This document shows, in pieces, positions 23,647-31,374 of a stretch of DNA of 63,361 nucleotides. A program made the translations under genes and the position numbers. This stretch comes from a virus. The stretch is taken from positions 1 to 63,361 of IMG/VR virus record IMGVR_UViG_3300027974_000039. One strand, written 5' to 3'. Position 1 is the first letter of the stretch. Each line of letters starts with the position of its first letter. The notes beneath the pieces were generated by a model that was not told the origin of the DNA, did not search any database, and worked only from the letters and a program-made list of their open reading frames with translations.

Positions 23647-24352
23647 AATTAAAGCCTATACTATAAGAGAAGGCTACGGAGAAGTTACGCCTCTTTCTAT
23701 TAAAAGAGAGTGGATGGATAATACTTATGATGCACATGCATACAAGTGTTTTCCAGTAGGCCTTACAAATCAATTAGGATGGGGAATATCTTTTCCAGAA
23801 GATATATCTTTTATATGGGATGGTATTTGCGATAGTACTCCAGATCATGTGAAAATTTTATCTGGAGAAAAATATGCTTATTCTGGAAGAGCTAATGGAA
23901 CAATAAGTTTTAATACAGGCTTAATGTTTGTTACAGATGAAAATACAAGTCTTTTATCTATGCCTGTCCCAAATTTATTTTTTGAAGGTGCTGTTCCATT
24001 TACAACTTTAGTAAGTACATCATTTTTCCCTGGGGAATTGCCGTGTGCTTGGATGATAACAAAAGCAAATGAAATTATAACAATTAAAGCGGGGACTCCA
24101 ATAATTGCAATATTACCTATAGATCTAGAAGGACTTCAAAACTCAGAAATTAACTTTGAGCCTATGTCATCGGCACCTCAGCAAAAATTTGATTCAACTG
24201 AATATTCAAATGTTGTTTATAATCTTAATAGATCAGCTACTTGGTCTAATTTTTATAGAGATGCAGTAGATCATTTAAAAAACAGTATAGGGAAACATCA
24301 AATTAAAGCAATAAGACTAAAGGTAAATAATGAAAACAATACAAGTTTATAA
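23639..24352 (+). CDS. DUF6065-like protein, first copy
   Basis: The 237-residue protein starts at the ATG at 23639, overlapping the oxygenase end by 8 nt. An earlier in-frame ATG deep inside that gene is less likely. Conserved blocks are KREWMDNTYDAHAYKCFPVG, GWGISFPEDISFIWDG, SMPVPNLFFEGA and IKAGTPIIAILPIDL. These fit the DUF6065 family, whose function I do not know. The block ending IKAGTPIIAILP recalls a cupin-like beta barrel. A second copy follows directly. Placement between oxygenases suggests a linked pathway. Confidence 0.65.
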   Translation: MHKIKAYTIREGYGEVTPLSIKREWMDNTYDAHAYKCFPVGLTNQLGWGISFPEDISFIWDGICDSTPDHVKILSGEKYAYSGRANGTISFNTGLMFVTDENTSLLSMPVPNLFFEGAVPFTTLVSTSFFPGELPCAWMITKANEIITIKAGTPIIAILPIDLEGLQNSEINFEPMSSAPQQKFDSTEYSNVVYNLNRSATWSNFYRDAVDHLKNSIGKHQIKAIRLKVNNENNTSL

Positions 24353-25025
24353 AACAGGCGGTCCAGAAACAATTTTATCCCCACTTGAAACAGATAGAGA
24401 GTGGATGCATGAAAATAAATATGGCTATAATTGTTTTCCAATAACTCTTCCAAACAAAATGGGTTGGGCAATATCTTTTCCAAAAGATATATCTTTTATT
24501 TGGCATGGTAGCAATAAGCAAGGTCCCGATGGTGATATAGAAATTTTATCTGGAGAAGAACATTGTTATTTTGAAAGAGGCGGTGGAGTTATTGGATTTC
24601 CCACTAATCTAGTTTTTAAAACAGAAGAAGACTTAAGCATAGTAACAATGCCAGTTCCAAATCAATTTATAGATGGAGCTCAATGTTTTACATCAATTTT
24701 ATCAAGTTCATTTTACACTGGAGCACTACATGTAGTTTGGAAAGTAACTTCTCCTAACAAAATTATAACAATAAAGGCTGGCACCCCTGTTGCAGCCGTA
24801 TTGCCAATTTCACTAAAAGAGATAAATAATATAAAGGCAGTTATTTCAGAAGAATCAATTTCAGATACGGTTCATGATGGAGATTACGTTGATGCCATGA
24901 CCAAATATGGAATGGATAATATGAGAACTTCAGATTGGTATAAAAAAGGAATAGATCATAAAGGTAATATAGTAGGAAAACATGAAATAACAAGCTTTAA
25001 ATTTGAAGTAGAAGAAAGAAAATGA
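24330..25025 (+). CDS. DUF6065-like protein, second copy
   Basis: The 231-residue protein repeats the pattern of its upstream neighbour: DREWMHENKYGYNCFPITLP, GWAISFPKDISFIWHG, TMPVPNQFIDGA and IKAGTPVAAVLPISL. A tandem duplication is therefore clear, though the pair has diverged strongly. It overlaps the first copy by 23 nt and is probably coupled. Both copies keep the Trp/Gly/Phe core, so both are likely functional. Confidence 0.65.
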   Translation: MKTIQVYKTGGPETILSPLETDREWMHENKYGYNCFPITLPNKMGWAISFPKDISFIWHGSNKQGPDGDIEILSGEEHCYFERGGGVIGFPTNLVFKTEEDLSIVTMPVPNQFIDGAQCFTSILSSSFYTGALHVVWKVTSPNKIITIKAGTPVAAVLPISLKEINNIKAVISEESISDTVHDGDYVDAMTKYGMDNMRTSDWYKKGIDHKGNIVGKHEITSFKFEVEERK

Positions 25026-25033
25026 TTATATGG

Positions 25034-25039
25034 TAAAAT
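25034..25039 (+). promoter_or_regulatory. -10 box (TGG-TAAAAT)
   Basis: TAAAAT preceded by TGG lies 41 nt before the ATG at 25081, with a GAGGAAAT ribosome site. The -35 is weak. Confidence 0.4.
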
Positions 25040-25080
25040 TAGATAAACAGCACTTTTTATGTATTATGAAGAGGAAATAA

Positions 25081-25755
25081 ATGAAACCGTCAAATGCTTG
25101 GTCACATGAACCACCAAAGTCTATAACTCCATCTGGATTTTTTGGAAACTCAATAGATAACATTGTTGAAATAAAAGATTTTTTAAGTTTAGATGAACGC
25201 AAGCGTCTAATGGACTTTGCTCTGAATAATAAAATTTGGGATATAACTGAAACTCACAGAGATGCAGATGGATTAGTTTTGTATGATCACACTGTTTGGG
25301 AAGACAGAGTATGCACTTATAATTCTTTAATGGCTTCAGATCCTTCTATATTAGATTTGATTTATAGCATGATTAATAGATTAAAAATAGAAGTAGATGC
25401 ATTTTTTAATGTTGATGCAAAAGAAACTGGACCTGCAATTGTTAGATGGCCCATTGGAGCTCGTCAGGAACCACACGCAGATAAAGAATTTCATTCTGGC
25501 CCAGAAAAAGGAAGAGCAAATGACTTCCCTTGGTATGACCTAGCTGGACTATTTTATTTTAATGATGATTATGAAGGTGGAGAATTATATTTTCCACAGC
25601 ATGGAATTGAATTTCAGCCAGTTGCAGGAGCAGCATATTTTTTCCCAGGTGATATGTATTATACACACGGTGTCCGCCCAGTAAAATCTGGAAATAGATT
25701 TACATCGCCATTTTTTTGGACGATAAATAAACATACAGGAGAAAAACAGCCATGA
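25081..25755 (+). CDS. 2-oxoglutarate/Fe(II) dioxygenase, prolyl-4-hydroxylase-like
   Basis: The 224-residue protein has H132-x-D134 (EPHADKEF), H196 (YTHGVRP) and R206 (SGNRFTSPFFW), with the core FYFNDDYEGGELYFPQH. The complete triad and the 2OG Arg predict an active hydroxylase. Its stop overlaps the next oxygenase start by 4 nt (ATGA), so these are translated as a pair. Confidence 0.88.
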   Translation: MKPSNAWSHEPPKSITPSGFFGNSIDNIVEIKDFLSLDERKRLMDFALNNKIWDITETHRDADGLVLYDHTVWEDRVCTYNSLMASDPSILDLIYSMINRLKIEVDAFFNVDAKETGPAIVRWPIGARQEPHADKEFHSGPEKGRANDFPWYDLAGLFYFNDDYEGGELYFPQHGIEFQPVAGAAYFFPGDMYYTHGVRPVKSGNRFTSPFFWTINKHTGEKQP

Positions 25756-26603
25756 GTGAATTAAGCTATATAGAACTTTATCCAAAAATTGATGTATACA
25801 GAAATGTATTAGAAGATCCAGAAGCTTTATATAAAACTATGAATAAATCTGAAAAAACTTCTGAAGGCAAATATTTTTTAAAGACTTGGGATCCATGGGC
25901 ACATTTTGGAACTTACACACAAAAAAAAGATATAAGAGAAGTTGCTGATGATGTTTTGTCACATGAAATGTTTATTGAAGAAAAAAAGTTTGTTGAAGAT
26001 GTAGAGTCTGCATATAATAAAGTTATTTTAGATTATGTTGAAAGACATAAAATTAACCTTCCAGAAGGGTGGAGATTTAGCGGAGCTTCATATTCTAAAT
26101 ATAATGCAGGAATAAATAATTTAAATAATAATTTAACAATGCAATATCATACAGATCATATTACATCACAAAGAGATATGCCTGGAGATAAATTTTTTAT
26201 AACCTGTACAATGTATATAAATGATGATTATGATGGTGGAGATATTGAATTTTATATTGATGGGACAATAATTAATCATAAGCCTAAGCCTGGAGACATA
26301 TTGGTATTTCCATCTACTCAACCATATTATCATGGTGTTAAAACAATTAACACAAATGAAAAGTTTTTTGTTAGAAACTTTATTATGACTCCTCACAATG
26401 GAACAGAAGAATGGCTTGCAAACCAAAGAAAATTTGGTGCTTACAGATGGGCAAAAATGGAACAAGAAAGAATAGACAATGAGGATAAAAGAAATATGCT
26501 TTATTTTAATGATGGCGTATTAGTTTCTTACGAAGATCATATTAAAAAACAATTTGGTAGCGAAGAAAAATTACATGACCAGTATCCAAAGGAGATGATG
26601 TAA
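25752..26603 (+). CDS. 2-oxoglutarate/Fe(II) dioxygenase, divergent member
   Basis: The 283-residue protein has H133-x-D135 (YHTDHI), H194 (YYHGVKT) and the core MYINDDYDGGDIEFYIDG. The 2OG anchor position is K204 (NEKFFVRNF). An extra N-terminal region of about 100 residues and a C-terminal extension of about 75 residues distinguish it from its neighbours. It is coupled to the genes on both sides. Substrate unknown. Confidence 0.85.
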   Translation: MSELSYIELYPKIDVYRNVLEDPEALYKTMNKSEKTSEGKYFLKTWDPWAHFGTYTQKKDIREVADDVLSHEMFIEEKKFVEDVESAYNKVILDYVERHKINLPEGWRFSGASYSKYNAGINNLNNNLTMQYHTDHITSQRDMPGDKFFITCTMYINDDYDGGDIEFYIDGTIINHKPKPGDILVFPSTQPYYHGVKTINTNEKFFVRNFIMTPHNGTEEWLANQRKFGAYRWAKMEQERIDNEDKRNMLYFNDGVLVSYEDHIKKQFGSEEKLHDQYPKEMM

Positions 26604-26604
26604 C

Positions 26605-27357
26605 ATGGAAAGAGATATGATTATAACAAGACATAAGTCAGATATTGTAACTTATGAAAACTTTCTTACTCCAGAAGAATGCAAATCTGTAATTGAAGTT
26701 TTAGCAATTAAAATGGAAAAAGAAGAATTAAAATGGATGCCAATTTCTTTTTATGAGTCTTATTCTTCTGGTATGCCAGAAGTAAATGACCCAGATACAA
26801 TTGCATGCGGATTACCAGGAGATTTTTTTCAAGTATTGAGACAGCGAGTCATTGATGCAACAGCAGATATGGCAGGTAAAAATCCTGAGCAGATGTCGCA
26901 AATAAGCTGGCACTCTCAAAGATGGGCACCTGGAGCATTTGCTAATATGCACTCAGATAATACAGACAATGAAGGAAAATCTGGTGCATTTACTAGAAGT
27001 AGATATGCAACATTTATTTATTTAAATGATGACTTTGAAGATGGCATATTAAACTTTAAACATGGTCTCACCATTGTGCCAAAAACTGGGTTAATGGCAA
27101 CATTTGCTGGTGGATTTGAAAATACTCATGAAGTTACAACAGTCAAGAAAAATATTAGATATACGCTGGGATCTTTTTGGGATGATAGAGAAGAGTCAGA
27201 TTATCCACAAGAAATAAGAGATGCTTGGGCCACAGAGCTTGCAGAAGTTAGAGCTCATCAAAAAATAGAAGCTGTTGAGTGGGAAGAAATTCGTAATAAA
27301 GGATTAAGAATAACTAATGCTGGAGAAACTTATCCAGCTTCAGAAGTGGAGAACTAG
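26605..27357 (+). CDS. 2-oxoglutarate/Fe(II) dioxygenase
   Basis: The 250-residue protein has H116-x-D118 (NMHSDNT), H175 (NTHEVTT) and R185 (NIRYTLGSFWDD). The core is YLNDDFEDGILNF, where the usual Gly-Gly pair is replaced by Asp-Gly. It starts 1 nt after the previous stop, with an AGGAG site inside the upstream gene. A C-terminal helical extension (about 195-250) is unique to this copy. Confidence 0.85.
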   Translation: MERDMIITRHKSDIVTYENFLTPEECKSVIEVLAIKMEKEELKWMPISFYESYSSGMPEVNDPDTIACGLPGDFFQVLRQRVIDATADMAGKNPEQMSQISWHSQRWAPGAFANMHSDNTDNEGKSGAFTRSRYATFIYLNDDFEDGILNFKHGLTIVPKTGLMATFAGGFENTHEVTTVKKNIRYTLGSFWDDREESDYPQEIRDAWATELAEVRAHQKIEAVEWEEIRNKGLRITNAGETYPASEVEN

Positions 27358-27358
27358 T

Positions 27359-28009
27359 ATGGAAAATAATATTGAATTTAAACAATTTCAAATGTTTGAC
27401 CTAAAACCACTTTCAAATGATATCTGGTATTGGGAAAATGTACTAAGTTTTCCAGAAGACCTAAAAAAATTTATTGATACTATAGATGATGAACCAGAAT
27501 CTTATTCAAGAATATCAAAATGGGAAAATTGGACGGCAAGCAATGATAGTAGTCTTGTATATGGCAAAACAAAAGTTATCAACAAAGATAATTTAAAAAT
27601 TTCTACTGGGTCAGACTCTATAGATAAAAGAACATTATACATTGCTAATAGTATTTTAATGGCATTTGAAATGTGCACAGAAAGATATTTAGCTATACGT
27701 AATTTAGATAAAAATAATTATAATTTAAATCTTGATAGAATTACTATTAAAGCATGGAATGAAGGACAGTCCATGGGCCCACATTTTGATGGTCAAGATG
27801 GAAATAAAGATTTGGCATTTTCTTTGGTTGCATATATTAATGATGACTATGAAGGCGGAGAAATTAGCTTTCCAAATCATAATATTACTATTAAGCCAAA
27901 GGCTGGAAGTTTAATAATGTTCCCATCGCAAGAGCCATATATTCATGAAGTAAAACCAATTACATCTGGTACTAGATATATGAGCCCTGCACACGTATAT
28001 ATTAAGTAG
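27359..28009 (+). CDS. 2-oxoglutarate/Fe(II) dioxygenase, prolyl-4-hydroxylase-like
   Basis: The 216-residue protein starts at the ATG at 27359 directly after the previous stop, with GGAG about 9 nt upstream. An earlier in-frame ATG at 27317 would overlap the upstream gene by 41 nt and is less likely. It has H142-x-D144 (GPHFDGQ), H196 (YIHEVKP) and R206 (SGTRYMSP), with the core AYINDDYEGGEISFPNH. It is the last oxygenase before the collagen-like fibre gene. Confidence 0.87.
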   Translation: MENNIEFKQFQMFDLKPLSNDIWYWENVLSFPEDLKKFIDTIDDEPESYSRISKWENWTASNDSSLVYGKTKVINKDNLKISTGSDSIDKRTLYIANSILMAFEMCTERYLAIRNLDKNNYNLNLDRITIKAWNEGQSMGPHFDGQDGNKDLAFSLVAYINDDYEGGEISFPNHNITIKPKAGSLIMFPSQEPYIHEVKPITSGTRYMSPAHVYIK

Positions 28010-28017
28010 ATCGGTGG

Positions 28018-28023
28018 TATAAT
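28018..28023 (+). promoter_or_regulatory. -10 box (TATAAT) of the collagen-like fibre, leaderless type
   Basis: TATAAT is followed by AAAAAA and the ATG at 28030, the same 6-nt spacing as at other leaderless genes here. It is preceded by TGG as an extended -10. No convincing -35. Confidence 0.55.
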
Positions 28024-28029
28024 AAAAAA

Positions 28030-29145
28030 ATGACTAACACAGGTATAAATAACTGGCGTTTCCCAGACTATACAGACACCCCAGACGTCCCCAGAGACCT
28101 TGGAAACCTTGGTACTGACATAGCCGCATACATAGCCTCTCATCCAGGCCCACAGGGTCCTTCAGGCACCTTATCCGTAGGTACTGTAACTACTGTTAGC
28201 GCATCTACTCCAGCATCAGTTGTTAATGTTGGGACATCTTCTAATGCTATATTAAACTTAACATTACCTAGAGGAATAGATGGAATTATTGGTGGCCCAG
28301 GCCCATCAAATGTTTTAGAGATTGGCACCGTTACTAGTGGAGTTACTCCAAATGCTACCATAACTGGAACAAGCCCAACACAAACATTAAATTTAGTTTT
28401 ACCACAAGGTCCTCAAGGAGTGCAGGGTCCGCAGGGTCCGCAAGGCCCAACAACAGTAGCCGTTGGAACTACAACAACAGGTGCTGCTGGAACAAATGCT
28501 TCAGTAACAAATACTGGAACAGCAACAAATGCTGTGTTTGCATTTACAATTCCAAGAGGCGCAACTGGAGCAACTGGCGCACAGGGAATACAAGGCATAC
28601 CTGGTTCTAGCGCAACAATTGATCCAATTCCAACTACAATAAGTTTAAATATACCAATTTCATCTGGCTATGGAGTAAACTCTAATTGGTATCCATTTGC
28701 AAACAATTTGTATTCAATTGGTCAGCCAATTGATGCTGGCTCAGGAGTTACATCAAACAGATTTTGGAAAACAATATATTCTAACACTGGAACTATAAAT
28801 ACTTCTGATCAAAGATTAAAAACGGATGTATCTGTATCTACACTCGGCCTTAATTTTATAAATGATTTAAATCCAGTAAGCTATAAGTTTATTGAAGGTG
28901 GCAAAGAAATAGTTGACGGCGATCTAGTTTCTATTCCTGGATCAAGAACTCATTATGGACTTATTGCACAAGAAGTAAAAGAAGTTTTAGACGCATCTGG
29001 AGTATCTGACTTTGCTGGTTGGGTAAAGATGGACATGTCAGTAGAAGATTCAATGCAAGGACTTAGATATGATCAGTTTATTGCTCCACTTATTAAAGCA
29101 GTACAAGAGCTTACAGCGAGAGTTAAAGCCCTAGAAGAGCAGTAA
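28030..29145 (+). CDS. Collagen-like tail fibre with S74 self-cleaving chaperone domain
   Basis: The 371-residue protein has Gly-X-Y segments GPQGVQGPQGPQGPT (about 128-142) and GATGATGAQGIQGIPG (about 177-193), plus a short one near residue 41. The C-terminal Peptidase_S74 intramolecular chaperone starts near residue 258 (SDQRLKTD, then HYGLIAQEVKEVL). S74 domains trimerise the fibre and then cut themselves off at the Ser. Gly-X-Pro stretches are the classic substrate of prolyl hydroxylases, and four oxygenase genes lie directly upstream. Confidence 0.85.
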   Translation: MTNTGINNWRFPDYTDTPDVPRDLGNLGTDIAAYIASHPGPQGPSGTLSVGTVTTVSASTPASVVNVGTSSNAILNLTLPRGIDGIIGGPGPSNVLEIGTVTSGVTPNATITGTSPTQTLNLVLPQGPQGVQGPQGPQGPTTVAVGTTTTGAAGTNASVTNTGTATNAVFAFTIPRGATGATGAQGIQGIPGSSATIDPIPTTISLNIPISSGYGVNSNWYPFANNLYSIGQPIDAGSGVTSNRFWKTIYSNTGTINTSDQRLKTDVSVSTLGLNFINDLNPVSYKFIEGGKEIVDGDLVSIPGSRTHYGLIAQEVKEVLDASGVSDFAGWVKMDMSVEDSMQGLRYDQFIAPLIKAVQELTARVKALEEQ

Positions 29146-29148
29146 GAC

Positions 29149-30954
29149 ATGTCATATAAATATACTGTCTTAAAAGATAATCCACTTTCATTTTTTTTAC
29201 TAGATGAAGTTCGTTCTGGTGCTGCTGGCGTATACAGTAATTTAACATCATTATTTTCAACATACGCAGATTTAAGAGATAATGGGATTTCATATGCAGC
29301 AGTAAGTGGTCTGCCAATAAAAGATTATTCTGGTAATGCAATGGAAGGATATGCAATTGATGCTTCTGCCATGGAAGTATTGCCCATAGTTGGAGCGGGT
29401 ATTAGAGGAACAGAAATTAATGAAAATATAGACCTGTCTTTAAAAGCTTTAGGAATTGCTACTTCTAAAAATCCAGATAGCCCATTTGCATTTGAGATAT
29501 GGTTTAGCCCAGATATATCTGATTCAGAAGAATATTTAATACTTGGAGACGCAACAAATAAAATAGGACTATTTTATAATAATGAAAATGTAATATTTAA
29601 ATGTACAGAACAAGAAAAAATATTTTACAAAGTAACTAAAAATCAAGTTATGCATATAGTAGGTACATTTTCTAAAGACAAAATTTCATTATACATAAAT
29701 GGAGTCCTTGTTTCTGAAAAATTAATCACTTCAGGATTTAAATTTATCAATGAGTCACTTGCAATAAAAATTGGTCCAGCTAATACTGGTAAAAAATTTA
29801 TAGTAGATTCTGCAGCAATTTATAATTATGAAATTGAAAATACAAAAATTTTATCTCATTATATGGTTGGATATAAAGAAACAAAATACTCACAAATTGT
29901 TTATTCTAAAGATGGCACATTATTCTCATTAAATTCTGTGTTTATAAAACCAGATGTATCCTACAGATATCCTGGATTAAAATCTTTAGATTCTATAGTT
30001 TCGGGAGATGCATACTATAATCCAACCTATAAAAGAATAGAGTTTGCACAAACAATATTACCAGAAACAAAAACTTTTATATTTGAAGAAAGGCTTTATG
30101 TTCCTAATCCAGAAACAATTGTTTCTTCTAGAATATCTTATGGCCAAGATGTAGAAAATATATTAGTAGAAGCTAAAGTTCCAGGACAAGAATGGAAGGC
30201 ATGCAAAAATAATTCTGTTTTACCATACTACAACAAAAATGAAAATTTAATTGGGCCAATATTAGATATTCGTGTGACAATGACGACGCTTGATTCTTCT
30301 TCTGATTTGCCTTATTTTGATAAGCTAGAAATTGATTTATATTCTAACAAAGACTTTTATTCTGACAGTGGTGGAGGAAAAGTATATTCGGACTATGACT
30401 ATTCACTTGGATATTACAATTACCCAGTAAGAATGCAAAATAAATATAATGGTCTTTCCATGATTTCAGGACATGGATTCTCTGTAGATCTTGCAATACA
30501 GCCAAGAACCATTGAAATGTTTTTTACCCCAAGAGAAGGAAAAAATGTTTTATTCTCATCAAATGCTGCATCCTTTAAATGGACTAATGCGGGGGCAATA
30601 ACAAAAAATGGAATTAGCGCAATATACGTTAATGGTATAAATAGAACTGCATCTACAAATATATCTGAATTCCTTTTAAGTGGAGTTTCACACCATATAC
30701 TAATAGTCTTAAGCGCAGTTGCTACAAGCATTAAATTTAATCAGAGTCAAAACGGATCAGAATATGGTGGATCTAATACCTATAGCAATTTAGCATTCTA
30801 TGAGACTCCATTTACCGCTTCACAAGCCTTAAAGAATTATAATCTATATTGCTCAGATAATTCATTTACAGTGCAGGACCCAGGTATAAATTTTTCAGAA
30901 AGTGCTAATGGTCAAGACAATACAGCCTACTTCATCAGATCTTTTGACGTATAG
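29149..30954 (+). CDS. LamG/concanavalin-A-like tail protein
   Basis: The 601-residue protein contains two LamG-like jellyroll regions. The first (about 80-200) has YLILGDATNKIGLFY and SLYINGVLVSEK. The second (about 440-580) has MFFTPREGKNVLFSS and AIYVNGINRTAS. This fold commonly binds carbohydrate in phage tail proteins. It starts 4 nt after the collagen-like fibre and is probably co-transcribed. It is likely part of the host-recognition apparatus or a minor tail protein. Confidence 0.7.
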   Translation: MSYKYTVLKDNPLSFFLLDEVRSGAAGVYSNLTSLFSTYADLRDNGISYAAVSGLPIKDYSGNAMEGYAIDASAMEVLPIVGAGIRGTEINENIDLSLKALGIATSKNPDSPFAFEIWFSPDISDSEEYLILGDATNKIGLFYNNENVIFKCTEQEKIFYKVTKNQVMHIVGTFSKDKISLYINGVLVSEKLITSGFKFINESLAIKIGPANTGKKFIVDSAAIYNYEIENTKILSHYMVGYKETKYSQIVYSKDGTLFSLNSVFIKPDVSYRYPGLKSLDSIVSGDAYYNPTYKRIEFAQTILPETKTFIFEERLYVPNPETIVSSRISYGQDVENILVEAKVPGQEWKACKNNSVLPYYNKNENLIGPILDIRVTMTTLDSSSDLPYFDKLEIDLYSNKDFYSDSGGGKVYSDYDYSLGYYNYPVRMQNKYNGLSMISGHGFSVDLAIQPRTIEMFFTPREGKNVLFSSNAASFKWTNAGAITKNGISAIYVNGINRTASTNISEFLLSGVSHHILIVLSAVATSIKFNQSQNGSEYGGSNTYSNLAFYETPFTASQALKNYNLYCSDNSFTVQDPGINFSESANGQDNTAYFIRSFDV

Positions 30955-30957
30955 CCT

Positions 30958-30978
30958 ACAATATATTAAAAATATTGT
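30958..30978 (+). other. AT-rich stem-loop between fibre and portal modules
   Basis: ACAATAT and ATATTGT form a 7-bp stem with a 7-nt loop. No T tract follows. It could be a weak terminator or processing site at the module boundary. Confidence 0.3.
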
Positions 30979-30997
30979 CACAGACTAGTACAGAAGA

Positions 30998-31026
30998 TGG
31001 ACTTTTGCTAGGAATAATGGTAAACT
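30998..31026 (+). promoter_or_regulatory. Promoter of the portal unit
   Basis: TGGACT (30998-31003), a 17-nt spacer ending in TGG, and TAAACT (31021-31026) lie 9 nt before the ATG at 31036. The transcript would have almost no leader. Confidence 0.45.
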
Positions 31027-31035
31027 GGGTTACAT

Positions 31036-31374
31036 ATGGAAATCTTAAATCAAAAAAGCCAAATTATTGAAGAGACACGCCTAGGCATATACGTATGGGA
31101 AATGCCAGATGGCCGATGGATCGGTGACGATGATGGCAATTTTCTTTCTATAACATCTACAAAAGGCAACAGATCTAAAATTGCCGCACTTGCAGATGCT
31201 GTTAGACATTATGGCATTAGCGAAGGCCAACCTAAATTTCTTTCAGGTAAAAGAAAAATTGATGATGAAGAATTTGAACATCAAAACCAAAGACTTAAAT
31301 GGGGACTTACTCCAGATCCACTTGATATTGGAGAATATAAAGACTCAGTCTTAAGAGGGGGAGCAGTAAAATGA
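31036..31374 (+). CDS. Small conserved-type protein upstream of portal
   Basis: The 112-residue protein has a beta-rich front (LGIYVWEMPDGRWIGDDDGN) and a helical tail with KWGLTPDPLDIGEYKD. It overlaps the portal gene by 4 nt (ATGA), so the two are coupled. Position suggests a head-assembly or packaging accessory, but no terminase motifs are present. Confidence 0.55.
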   Translation: MEILNQKSQIIEETRLGIYVWEMPDGRWIGDDDGNFLSITSTKGNRSKIAALADAVRHYGISEGQPKFLSGKRKIDDEEFEHQNQRLKWGLTPDPLDIGEYKDSVLRGGAVK

